A DNA stretch of 64,000 bases from an uncultured Aquimarina sp. (GTDB lineage: Bacteria; Bacteroidota; Bacteroidia; Flavobacteriales; Flavobacteriaceae): assembly GCA_947501475.1 (NCBI GenBank), contig CANMWA010000009.1, positions 1 through 64,000 on the forward strand, written 5' to 3'. Every line of letters begins with the position of its first letter. The stretch's first letter is position 1. A model generated the notes under the pieces. The model had not been told where the DNA came from. It did not search any database and saw nothing but the letters and a program-made list of their open reading frames with translations. The translations under genes were made by a program, and so were the position numbers. Shown in pieces: positions 26,942 through 35,414 of the stretch.

Positions 26942-28488
26942 AGAATTGGAATAAAAACATATATAGATCTTTAATCATTTCTTCTTTTCTGGGGATTGTA
27001 GTACTAATTCTTTTAGGGATTGGTAAAACATTGTCATACCTCAATACAGGAGCAAATAGGTCATCGATGTTACATTTGGCATTAGATAAAGATCAAGCAT
27101 ATCTTCCCAAAGTAACTTGGAAAGATACCATCAATCCAGGCAGACCCATAGAGAAACAAACACTACTTGATATAGAAAAGGATTATTTAAATGCCTGGTA
27201 TGTGCGTCAAGTAGCATATCAGACCAATTTGACCAGTGGAATTGATGATTATTATACAAATAGTGCACAGCAACATATTATCAAAAACCTGGAAGCAAAT
27301 AAGCAAAAGGATATAATTGTAAAAGGAACTACCACTAACCACAATTTGCTACTAGATTTTTATAGTGCAGATGGGCAGTTAGCCGTTTTGACAGATAAAA
27401 ATGTAAAAGAATATCAACAGATATATCAAAAAAAACAACTCCTACTAGAAACTGAAGTACAATCGGATTATCAGATTATGTTATTGCTAGAAGATGGCTT
27501 TTGGCGTATACGGCATATGGTAAAAAAAGAAAGTCAGATAACAAAAGATAGCGTTCAAATCAAGAAAATTGCCAAAGTGATTGGCACTAAAATCTATATT
27601 GATCATCAAGAATTTCAAATCAAAGGAATCAACTATTACCCTCAGAAAAGCCCATGGGATATGTTTGGAAATGATTTTGATATTGATGTGATTGCAAAAG
27701 ACCTCGATATTATGAAAACTATGAGTCTGAATACTATTAGAATCTTTGTACAGTATGAAGACTTTGGAAAAGCAGCAGTAATAACAGAGAAATTGCAAAA
27801 GTTACGACAGGTATTAGATCAGGCTGAAGCCAAGGATTTTAAAGTGATCATTACTCTGTTTGATTTTTATGGAGACTACTCGGTGTTAGATTGGACATTA
27901 ACCCATCGCCACGTAGAGCAGATAACAAGTACGTTTAAGAATCATGAAGCGATATTAGCCTGGGATATTAAAAATGAACCTAATCTTGATTTTGAAAGTA
28001 GAGGGCAAGAAAACGTAGTAGCATGGCTACGTGAAATAACAAAACAGGTCAAACAATTTGATCCAAATCATTTGGTTACTATTGGGTGGTCTGATATAGC
28101 ATCAGCCAGTATTTTACAGGATGAGGTGGATTTTGTCTCTTTTCATTATTATCAGGATATTGATGTTTTTGAAGAAGTATACAAAGGATTGAATACCAAA
28201 ATAAATAAGCCTCTGGTATTACAAGAATTTGGAGTGTCTAGTAGCCAAGGTCTTTGGAGTCCTTTTGGAGTATCAGAAAAAAAACAAGCCGACTATCATA
28301 AACAGTTTCAGGAAATGATCAAAACAAATACTATTCATTATCTCTCATGGACTTTATATGATTTTGAAGAAGTACCAAGTAGTGTAGTGGGGAGTTTGCC
28401 TTGGCGGAAACACAAACAAAAGCATTTTGGGTTTATTGATAAAGAAGGGAATAAAAAGAAGGCTTTTGAGTTTATAGGGAGTAAATAA
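26938..28488 (+). CDS. GH5-like glycoside hydrolase, membrane-anchored
   Basis: 516 residues. One N-terminal membrane helix (~10-33) and a ~190-residue periplasmic region with an NTF2-like look precede a (beta/alpha)8 barrel (~205-510) of the cellulase/mannanase type. Visible motifs: KGINYYP, LNTIRIFVQY, the acid/base KNEPNLDFES (~344), FHYYQDID, and nucleophile Glu in LVLQEFGVSS (~425). The enzyme should cut beta-linked polysaccharide in the periplasm. In exopolysaccharide loci such hydrolases trim or release the nascent polymer or stop its build-up. It overlaps the upstream gene by 4 bp. The glycan specificity cannot be read from the sequence. Confidence 0.82.
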   Translation: MKNWNKNIYRSLIISSFLGIVVLILLGIGKTLSYLNTGANRSSMLHLALDKDQAYLPKVTWKDTINPGRPIEKQTLLDIEKDYLNAWYVRQVAYQTNLTSGIDDYYTNSAQQHIIKNLEANKQKDIIVKGTTTNHNLLLDFYSADGQLAVLTDKNVKEYQQIYQKKQLLLETEVQSDYQIMLLLEDGFWRIRHMVKKESQITKDSVQIKKIAKVIGTKIYIDHQEFQIKGINYYPQKSPWDMFGNDFDIDVIAKDLDIMKTMSLNTIRIFVQYEDFGKAAVITEKLQKLRQVLDQAEAKDFKVIITLFDFYGDYSVLDWTLTHRHVEQITSTFKNHEAILAWDIKNEPNLDFESRGQENVVAWLREITKQVKQFDPNHLVTIGWSDIASASILQDEVDFVSFHYYQDIDVFEEVYKGLNTKINKPLVLQEFGVSSSQGLWSPFGVSEKKQADYHKQFQEMIKTNTIHYLSWTLYDFEEVPSSVVGSLPWRKHKQKHFGFIDKEGNKKKAFEFIGSK

Positions 28489-28540
28489 ATAAAGTATTTA
28501 AATAGGTTTGATTTTTGGTTAATTAAAAAAAGGGTGTAAT

Positions 28541-29719
28541 ATGGAAAATTTGCCAAAGTTTTTGTTGCAGATTCTTGAACAATTTAGGATCAAGAATTTA
28601 ATATTTTGGCTAAGCGATTTAATAGTCTTTTTGTTTAAGCCCAAAAAGTTTATTAAAAGGTTTTTTCGCCAAAAAATCAAAAATCAAATAATTCAACTTG
28701 TTTTTTATACGGGGATATTACTATTAACTTATTTAATCTTTTTCAGCTTTACAGATTACTTACCTGTTTTTAGAATGTTTTATATGATTTTATTACTAAC
28801 TGTACCATTTGTAATCATTAATTCATTTTCTTTTTTTGTATTACATAGAAAAAAATTCAACCTTTGGAAAGTTTTTTCTTTTGTTTATTTATCGTTAACA
28901 ATTTTTATTATTCCATCATTAATACTTCTGAAATTTTTCTTTTTAACAGAAAATTTTTCTTTCGTCTTTTTTTCAAACCTTTGTTTTGTTATTGCTTTGC
29001 TATATATAATGTTTTTCATTTGGAATACCTTTTCAAAATCAAGTATTAGGATTATCGGTGGTTATATTTTAAATATAATAGGTTTAAATTTATTATTTCT
29101 TGTTATGGGTTTGGTTATGAGAGATCCATATTCTAAACTAAGCTCATTTGATCCCATAATTAATGAATATAATGAATATGGAAAAAATATAATGAATATC
29201 AGAGGAAAGCCATACAGTTTAGTAGAGAAAACAAACATGCTGGATCAAACAGTAGTACAAGGCATAAATTTTATAGATAATGATACGTTGATACATTATG
29301 ACAATGCAGGGTTAATAATATTTAGAGATAATTTAAGGAATAACATTAAGTATATTGATAGTATCAAACCAGCTTTAATCTTTAATCGGAATAAAGAAAT
29401 TTTCTCTGATTTATTAATGTATTCAGAAGTAATAAATGATTATTTTGATACTAGTCCCAATAGTAATTATCTTATAGACGAAGTTGTTTATATAAGTGAA
29501 ATTGATAGCACTGTTTTAATGAGAAAAAAAGAATTTATTATTGAAGACAAATATTTTTTTCATTTGGATAATTATAATAAGAAGTTAGAAGAATTATTGG
29601 ATGCTATTGAATATTCAACTCACCCCTTCATTATATATGATTTTTTATTGGCTCCATTGAAATGGTCAATTGATTATTTTGGTATTAAAACAGAAGAGGT
29701 GAGGTTATTTGTACAATAA
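28541..29719 (+). CDS. Polytopic membrane protein, Yip1-like, function unknown
   Basis: 392 residues. Five or so membrane helices lie between ~45 and ~195 after an amphipathic N-terminus; the remaining ~200 residues are soluble and mixed alpha/beta with no motif I recognise. The N-terminal layout (short helix with KPKKF, then a TM bundle) resembles Yip1-domain proteins, but the match is loose. It starts 52 bp after the hydrolase on the same strand and is probably read through from that operon. The gene is more AT-rich than its neighbours. Confidence 0.65.
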   Translation: MENLPKFLLQILEQFRIKNLIFWLSDLIVFLFKPKKFIKRFFRQKIKNQIIQLVFYTGILLLTYLIFFSFTDYLPVFRMFYMILLLTVPFVIINSFSFFVLHRKKFNLWKVFSFVYLSLTIFIIPSLILLKFFFLTENFSFVFFSNLCFVIALLYIMFFIWNTFSKSSIRIIGGYILNIIGLNLLFLVMGLVMRDPYSKLSSFDPIINEYNEYGKNIMNIRGKPYSLVEKTNMLDQTVVQGINFIDNDTLIHYDNAGLIIFRDNLRNNIKYIDSIKPALIFNRNKEIFSDLLMYSEVINDYFDTSPNSNYLIDEVVYISEIDSTVLMRKKEFIIEDKYFFHLDNYNKKLEELLDAIEYSTHPFIIYDFLLAPLKWSIDYFGIKTEEVRLFVQ

Positions 29720-29725
29720 ATCAAA

Positions 29726-29753
29726 AAACACCCACATTATCTGTGGATGTTTA
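29726..29753 (+). terminator. Weak terminator-like hairpin
   Basis: AAACACCCACA (29726-29736) pairs with TGTGGATGTTT (29742-29752) with one mismatch; only a short T tail follows. It lies at the end of the 22626-29719 gene run, before the convergent GT4 gene. Confidence 0.5.
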
Positions 29754-29801
29754 GCAATTGTGACGAAGCGACAACTCATGGGGTAATAAGTTGTTATATT
29801 T

Positions 29802-31013
29802 TTATATGGATCTCATTTTTGACTTTGATAGTTGTAAGCTGTTTTGTTGAATATTCATAAACTCTTCAAAATACATTCCTGTAATTCTACTCATAGGATA
29901 CGCAGTGGCAGCTTTATAGTTCGCTTTTCCTAATTCGATTCGATAATCTGGATTCATTACGATTTTTTCGATTGCATCAGCCAGACTATCGATGCTTTTT
30001 GGGTTAAAGAATTCGCCTCGATACCCTTCGTCTTGTACCAGAATACTCAAGTCTCCTAGATCAGGCATTACAACCGCTTTTCCGTAACTACCTGCTTGAT
30101 GTAATACCCCAGAACTTCCGGTAGTAGCCGTGTACGGAAATACAACCATGGCACTTTCTCCAAAGATTGTTGGCACGTCTTCTTCTGCTACATATCCTGT
30201 AAAGATTATTTGAGGCACTTTTGCATACTTTTCTTTCATCGATTTTAGGTACCCCGGTACATTAGGGTTATCTGTTCCGGCAATTACAATTTCTATAGTA
30301 GCATCGGTTCTTGATCGAACTTTCTCGACAGCTTCGATAAGTATCTCTACTTTTTTGTAGGTACCAAATTTTCCAAAGGTCATAACTCTTAGAGGTCCTT
30401 CAGGTATATCATACGATGGGGTAGAAGGTAATTCAAAGGTGCCATGCGGAATTAGAATAACATTATCTGCATGATACTTTTTTTCAAGAATATCAACATA
30501 TTTATTTATGGTTACTGCTACAGTATCAGCTTTTAAAATGAGTTTAGTTAGAGATGTTCCTATAAAATTATAGACTTTTTGTAAGAATTTATTTTTGGTA
30601 AACCCAGCACTTTGTAAATCAACTTGCTCCAAAATATTATGTAATAAAACAATTGTTGGGATTTTTTTCATTTTGCAAAACAAAGGCAGTAATAATCCCA
30701 ATGCTGCAGGGATCTTTTGATCTCCAAACTTCATGAATTGTAGATTAAACAGTATTGCATCTGGTGTAGTTTCTTGTACAGCCTTCATTACAGAGACAAT
30801 ATTGCTATAACTATTAAATTTCCAACAGGACTTTACAATCACTTTACACCCTTGTTCCTCAAAATTGATATCGGCTTCTTCCTGAGCCGTATCTGTTAAT
30901 AATACAAGCTCTGTAATTTCAGTTTGTTGTCTAAAATGCTTTACCAGATGATATGCATATTCATTTAAGGTGACTTTACTTGGTGGATATGAAGTAACGA
31001 TAGCAAGTTTCAT
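29802..31013 (-). CDS. GT4 family glycosyltransferase
   Basis: About 403 residues from ATG 31013 (MKLAIVTSYPPSK); a longer frame from 31040 would run into the leader. It has a GT-B fold: an N-terminal Rossmann half (TSYPPSKVTLNEYAYHLV), PTIVLLHNI in the middle, and the GT4 donor half with MTFGKFGTYKKVEILIEA, EIVIAGTD, IIFTGYVAEEDVP and the E-x7-E region around FPYTATTGSSGVLHQAG. It is cytosolic and should add sugars from a nucleotide donor to the growing glycan. It sits next to a MOP flippase and a TPR/beta-barrel exporter gene, the arrangement of PelF, PelG and PelB in Pel polysaccharide systems. It has its own predicted LytTR box and -7 element. Confidence 0.85.
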   Translation of the reverse strand: MKLAIVTSYPPSKVTLNEYAYHLVKHFRQQTEITELVLLTDTAQEEADINFEEQGCKVIVKSCWKFNSYSNIVSVMKAVQETTPDAILFNLQFMKFGDQKIPAALGLLLPLFCKMKKIPTIVLLHNILEQVDLQSAGFTKNKFLQKVYNFIGTSLTKLILKADTVAVTINKYVDILEKKYHADNVILIPHGTFELPSTPSYDIPEGPLRVMTFGKFGTYKKVEILIEAVEKVRSRTDATIEIVIAGTDNPNVPGYLKSMKEKYAKVPQIIFTGYVAEEDVPTIFGESAMVVFPYTATTGSSGVLHQAGSYGKAVVMPDLGDLSILVQDEGYRGEFFNPKSIDSLADAIEKIVMNPDYRIELGKANYKAATAYPMSRITGMYFEEFMNIQQNSLQLSKSKMRSI

Positions 31014-31077
31014 AATATTTTGGGTTTGATTATAGTACAAATATGAAGCATAATCAGAAGCTAGCGTCTTGACTTTC

Positions 31078-31107
31078 GATGGGTTGCAATTACCTTTCGG
31101 TGAATGG
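31078..31107 (-). promoter_or_regulatory. Predicted LytTR box 2 (GT4 promoter)
   Basis: Direct repeats GATGGGTTG (31078-31086) and GGTGAATGG (31099-31107), starts 21 bp apart. The -7-like CATATTTG lies at 31038-31045, 32 bp beyond the box. It sits in the short gap between the flippase stop and the GT4 start, giving GT4 its own promoter inside a same-strand gene row. Confidence 0.78.
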
Positions 31108-31129
31108 TTAGAATATAACGATGTGTCTT

Positions 31130-32374
31130 TTATCCCGGTTTATTTTTTTTGCCTTGAGTCCAGAAATATATCAATTGTACAACAAGTAATATTGCCATCG
31201 CCATGATTTGCATTAGAACTACTTGTGCCAATGAATCATGATAGAAGATAATGAGGACTACCTGAGAGATTCCCAGAAGACCAGATATCACTACAGGGAT
31301 ATATCTGTCTAACGACAAGAAGTAGTAGGCAAATATGTTTGATATAGCAAATAGTGATGTAGCTACAGCATATTTCCATAATAACGGAGCAATAGCCATA
31401 TAATCTGATCCAAACATCAAGTTGATGACCAATTCTGGAAAAAGATAACATCCAGAAATAACAATAACAGAGAGTAAGGCAATATAACTTACATATTTAA
31501 AAAGTATTGGTGTGTGTGCCTCTCCATCTTTCTGTTTTTGTACCACTTTTGGTAATAATAACATCACGAACATCCAGGCAACAAAGTATACTACACGTCC
31601 TATCAAGGCCAGCGAAGCATATAACCCTGCTTCATACTGATCAAAATAGTGCTTTACCAATAGAATATCGCTATTGTTGATAATGATCTGAGTACATTCA
31701 TAAAATGCAGTAAGCACAAAAAATTGTATAATGTGTTTTGAATGTTCTTTTGATAGAACAGATTTTTTAAAAATAGAAACATTTTTGGTCTTAAATGGTA
31801 TTAATCCTAAACCGAATGAGATAATAATACCAATAGCAATTAATACTGATGGTTTAAACGGAAGAAAATATATCAAGATTAATGTGATTAATAATCTACT
31901 CATCATTTCTCCCTGATAGGTGATCGCTAGGTTGTCAAATTTCTTTTTGCCTTGGTAAATACCTCTATTTACGCTCATGATGAAGTAGATAGGAATCCCA
32001 AAACCAAAAATGGTAAACATTAAATGTGACTGTGTGTTAAAAATTTGCTGCAAATCTTTGGCAAATACAATTAATAGAATACCTAATACAGTACCAACTA
32101 TAGTTGCATATCTATAGCTGATATTGACAAAATTGGTAAACACTTGCTTTTCGAATAACACAGAAAATTTTGCGGTAGCTACTTGAAATGTCATTGCTAC
32201 AAAAGAGAGCACTAATAAAAAAGTAATTAATAATGCTACATCTGCAAAAAGTTCTGGGCCAAGAATCCTTCCTAATAAAAGATTATATAGATAATTACCG
32301 CCATTAACAATAATTACACTACCCATAAACTTTTGCTCGGCACTTAATTTTGGTATGTAGGTATTAATAGTCAT
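31130..32374 (-). CDS. MOP-superfamily polysaccharide flippase, PelG-like role
   Basis: 414 residues with about 12 predicted membrane helices, the size of oligosaccharide/polysaccharide transporters of the MOP/MATE superfamily. Typical features are NGGNYLYNLLLGRILGPE at the first helix, FQVATAKF, YFIMSVNRGIYQGKKKF near the middle, and MLLLPKVVQKQKDG in the second half. It would move the lipid-linked or nascent glycan across the inner membrane. Its start lies inside the end of the upstream STAS gene (11-bp overlap), and the row STAS-STAS-flippase is one operon from the box at 33057. GT4 follows with its own box. Confidence 0.82.
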   Translation of the reverse strand: MTINTYIPKLSAEQKFMGSVIIVNGGNYLYNLLLGRILGPELFADVALLITFLLVLSFVAMTFQVATAKFSVLFEKQVFTNFVNISYRYATIVGTVLGILLIVFAKDLQQIFNTQSHLMFTIFGFGIPIYFIMSVNRGIYQGKKKFDNLAITYQGEMMSRLLITLILIYFLPFKPSVLIAIGIIISFGLGLIPFKTKNVSIFKKSVLSKEHSKHIIQFFVLTAFYECTQIIINNSDILLVKHYFDQYEAGLYASLALIGRVVYFVAWMFVMLLLPKVVQKQKDGEAHTPILFKYVSYIALLSVIVISGCYLFPELVINLMFGSDYMAIAPLLWKYAVATSLFAISNIFAYYFLSLDRYIPVVISGLLGISQVVLIIFYHDSLAQVVLMQIMAMAILLVVQLIYFWTQGKKNKPG

Positions 32375-32663
32375 CTCTGAAGATATGGGTTAATTGATTC
32401 TGAAAAAATGCATTAGATACGGTCTCGTTATCTTGACCTAACACAAAAAGTACTTTACTTCTTCTACAAGCCTTTTTGTGTATGTCATTAAGAACATCTA
32501 ATGCAGTATGATCAATTTTTTGCACCCTTTTAAGGCACATTACAACTTCTTCGTAATGATCAAGTAAATAATTGAAATAATTTTTTACTTTCTTTGTGTT
32601 TTGTGAGGTAAAGTTTCCGATCACCTCAAAAGTTCCTTGTGTATTTTGTATTTGTAGTTTCAT
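32364..32663 (-). CDS. STAS-domain protein 2 (anti-sigma-factor-antagonist-like)
   Basis: 99 residues, a single STAS fold. The strand-loop-helix KIDHTALDVLNDIHKKA aligns with KIDASGVQVLTTLYKNA of the neighbouring STAS protein, with Thr at the usual phospho-Ser position. In known systems STAS proteins bind or release a partner according to phosphorylation of this residue. No anti-sigma kinase or PP2C phosphatase gene is present in the window. The gene overlaps the flippase start and begins 26 bp after the first STAS gene, so both probably tune polysaccharide export or glycosyltransferase activity (inference). Confidence 0.78.
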   Translation of the reverse strand: MKLQIQNTQGTFEVIGNFTSQNTKKVKNYFNYLLDHYEEVVMCLKRVQKIDHTALDVLNDIHKKACRRSKVLFVLGQDNETVSNAFFQNQLTHIFRDDY

Positions 32664-32689
32664 GATCGTAAGGTTTGGGGTTTTATGTT

Positions 32690-32986
32690 TTATACAAAAT
32701 CACTTCTCAATATATAATTTACTTTTCCGAAGGCATTTTGAATGTTCTTGTTTTCCTTTCCTATGATGCAAAATATTTTATTAAGTTTCATTGCATTTTT
32801 ATAGAGCGTAGTTAAAACTTGTACTCCAGAAGCGTCAATTTTGGTAACATGATCAACAGATAAGATTATTTGATCAGATTTTGATAATAACTGTTCAAAA
32901 TGCTGTTTTAAAGACCTTGTGTTTTCTGCTACAATGTTTCCGCTTATTTCTATAATTCCGTAGTTGTTTGTAATTTGAAGTGCCAT
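32690..32986 (-). CDS. STAS-domain protein 1 (anti-sigma-factor-antagonist-like)
   Basis: 98 residues, a single STAS domain. GIIEISGNIVAENTRSLKQH forms the first strands and helix; KIDASGVQVL carries the canonical phosphorylatable Ser. It is the first gene of the STAS-STAS-flippase operon. Its promoter shows the two-repeat box at 33057-33086 and CATATTTG at 33017-33024, placing the operon in the predicted H-NOX/LytTR regulon. The gene is divergent from the TPR/beta-barrel exporter. The partner kinase is not in the window. Confidence 0.8.
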   Translation of the reverse strand: MALQITNNYGIIEISGNIVAENTRSLKQHFEQLLSKSDQIILSVDHVTKIDASGVQVLTTLYKNAMKLNKIFCIIGKENKNIQNAFGKVNYILRSDFV

Positions 32987-33056
32987 AATATTTTTATTTT
33001 GGGATTAGTAACAGTACAAATATGAAGGTTAAAAGCAGTTTTTTATCTCCAATTTC

Positions 33057-33086
33057 GGTGAGTTGCAATTTGGTGTAGACGAATGG
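33057..33086 (-). promoter_or_regulatory. Predicted LytTR box 3 (STAS-flippase operon; divergent exporter)
   Basis: Direct repeats GGTGAGTTG (33057-33065) and GACGAATGG (33078-33086), starts 21 bp apart. The -7-like CATATTTG lies at 33017-33024, 32 bp beyond. The box is 71 bp from the STAS start and 87 bp from the exporter start at 33173 on the other strand. Confidence 0.8.
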
Positions 33087-33172
33087 AAAAATAGTGACGT
33101 TGGAAAAATAGTGAATGCCACAATTGTCATAAAACATATGCTTACCTTGTAGAAAAGAAACCCAAGTAGCCT

Positions 33173-35242
33173 ATGTCTCGATTACTATCTTTTATTTTTC
33201 TATGGTTATCTATACTATCTTCTTATGCACAAGAAATGCAAGAAGGGTTTACGTATTTGGAAACCGGGAAATATACAGAAGCCAAAACTTTTTTTGAAAA
33301 CGTTTTAAAAACCTATCCCGAAAACCGTACGGCAAGACTATGTTACGGAAGAGCCATCGGACTATCAGGAGACTCAGAAAAAGCTGTTGCTATTTTTACA
33401 ACATTGAAAAGTGAATACCCTAATGATTTTGAAATCAAACTAAATTATGCTGAATCTCTATTATGGAATAGTGAGTTTTCTGAAGCAGAGTCTTACTATG
33501 AAAAATTAACGCAGGAGGATAAAACAAGCTTTTCGGCAGTTTTGGGATATGCGAATACACTTTCTAATCTAAAGAGATATAAAGAGGCATTAGAATGGGT
33601 AAACAAAGCATTACAATTACAAGAAGGAAACCCAAATGCATTGATCTCAAGAAAATATATTCGGTTGGGATATGCAAATGAGCTATCTCAGGATAAAAAA
33701 TATACAGAGGCATTAACATTGTTGGATCAAAATTTAGAGGATTTTTCTAATGACAAAGATACCCAGCTCAATAAAGCAAACATAAACTTAATAAGCAATG
33801 ATCTTGTTGCTGCAGAAAAAACATATAAAGCTTTAGCGACCAATGCAAAAGATAGTATTGCATCTTTAAACGGTTTGGCTTTGGTAGCTCATAAAAATAA
33901 TAAAGAAAAGAAAGCACTTTCTCTAGCGACTACGGCTGCCTCAAAAGTTGAAAAATATAAAGATTATAAGAATCTATACGTGTCTACCCAAGAACGATAC
34001 ATCCAGGCATTATTGTGGAATAGAACCTTTAATGCAGCAAAGGAGCAAATAGATCAATTGCAATTAATATATCCAGATAATGCTAGAGTATTGGCTTTGC
34101 AAGCAACTTATGGAATGTATACGAGTAGATTTAAAAATAGTACAGAAGCGTATACTTCCATTTTGGATAAGGATACGACATCGTTTGATGGTAATTTAGG
34201 AATTGCTAATGCTTATAGAGCCATAGGAGAGGATATGAAATCTTATGAATATGCTTTTAAAACATTGCAACATTATCCCAAACAACCAGATGCAGAAAAA
34301 TTGATACATACTTTAAAGAAGGCTCACACTCCTTTTATTGAAGAAAAAACAACTTTTACCTTTGATAATGGCGATAATGAGGCCGTAAGTGTAGGTTTGG
34401 CTTCAGAAATACCACTATCAACTAAATTAAAGACGACTTTTAACTATACCTATCGTACAACAAAGAACACGGTTACTACTAACGAAGCTACTTCTCATAA
34501 TGCAACATTGGGGGTGGATTATAAATTGAATGGCAAGGTTTCTATGATGGGTAACATAGGAGTCACCAATGCCGATGGATTTACCAATACATTTACATCA
34601 CTTGTTGGCGAAGCCTTACTAAAAATCAAACCTTTTAGATTGCAAAATTTGGATATTGGCTACAAAAGAGAGTTGCAAAACTTTAATGCAGATTTATTGA
34701 ACAGAGAGATCATTATGAATAATTATGTGCTTACTTATAACCTGAGTACAAATTTTAATCTGGGGTGGTATACACAACTCATACATACATCACAAACAGA
34801 TGATAATACCAGAAATCTATTATTTACATCATTATATTATTCGATTTTGAATAAACCTTTGCTAAAGACAGGTATCAACTATCAATATATTGCTTTTGCT
34901 GATCAAGTGCCTACGATATATTTTAGCCCAGAACAGTTTCATTTGGGCGAAGTATTTGCAGAGGTCGTGAGCGATCCCAAAAAACAATGGTTTTATAGTG
35001 CCAGCGCAGCTTTTGGTCAGCAATTTGTAGAAGAAGATCCTGCCTCATCTACTTTTAGAGCCGAAGCTAAGTTTGGGCATCAATTTTCTGATCGATTTAT
35101 GGCTAATATCTATGGTAAGTATAGCAATATAGCCTCGGCCACCGCGGCTGGTTTTGAGTTTGTAGAATTTGGGTTTAAACTGAAATGGTACTTTTTGCAG
35201 AAACCTATTTTTGATCAAAAAATTAAGGAGTTGAGGCCTTAG
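33173..35242 (+). CDS. TPR-repeat outer-membrane beta-barrel, putative polysaccharide exporter (PelB/PgaA-like layout)
   Basis: 689 residues. After the signal peptide (ending SSYAQ), residues ~20-390 are TPR units (YTEAKTFFENVLKTYPEN, SEAESYYEKL, YKEALEWVNKALQL and others). Residues ~395-689 are alternating strands of an outer-membrane barrel ending FGFKLKWYF just before the C-terminus. Periplasmic TPR plus outer-membrane porin is the plan of PelB, PgaA and BcsC, which export polysaccharide. It is divergent from STAS-STAS-flippase and shares the intergenic box. I infer that it is the outer-membrane exit of this glycan system. Confidence 0.8.
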   Translation: MSRLLSFIFLWLSILSSYAQEMQEGFTYLETGKYTEAKTFFENVLKTYPENRTARLCYGRAIGLSGDSEKAVAIFTTLKSEYPNDFEIKLNYAESLLWNSEFSEAESYYEKLTQEDKTSFSAVLGYANTLSNLKRYKEALEWVNKALQLQEGNPNALISRKYIRLGYANELSQDKKYTEALTLLDQNLEDFSNDKDTQLNKANINLISNDLVAAEKTYKALATNAKDSIASLNGLALVAHKNNKEKKALSLATTAASKVEKYKDYKNLYVSTQERYIQALLWNRTFNAAKEQIDQLQLIYPDNARVLALQATYGMYTSRFKNSTEAYTSILDKDTTSFDGNLGIANAYRAIGEDMKSYEYAFKTLQHYPKQPDAEKLIHTLKKAHTPFIEEKTTFTFDNGDNEAVSVGLASEIPLSTKLKTTFNYTYRTTKNTVTTNEATSHNATLGVDYKLNGKVSMMGNIGVTNADGFTNTFTSLVGEALLKIKPFRLQNLDIGYKRELQNFNADLLNREIIMNNYVLTYNLSTNFNLGWYTQLIHTSQTDDNTRNLLFTSLYYSILNKPLLKTGINYQYIAFADQVPTIYFSPEQFHLGEVFAEVVSDPKKQWFYSASAAFGQQFVEEDPASSTFRAEAKFGHQFSDRFMANIYGKYSNIASATAAGFEFVEFGFKLKWYFLQKPIFDQKIKELRP

Positions 35243-35367
35243 ATTTTATAGATTTGGGAGAAGATAAATATGTGTATTTTTACATATACAGTTGTTGATT
35301 GGTAATTATAACTGACAATCTTGATCTTATTTGATAGAATACAATATATTTGTTGTAAATAACTGCT

Positions 35368-35396
35368 AAACCCCTTATATTCAAGGGGGTTTTTAT
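35368..35396 (+). terminator. Rho-independent terminator of the exporter gene
   Basis: CCCCTT (35371-35376) pairs with AAGGGG (35383-35388) over 6 bases, flanked by A's and a T-run at 35390-35394. Confidence 0.75.
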
Positions 35397-35414
35397 TTGA
35401 TCCTTATTTGACAA

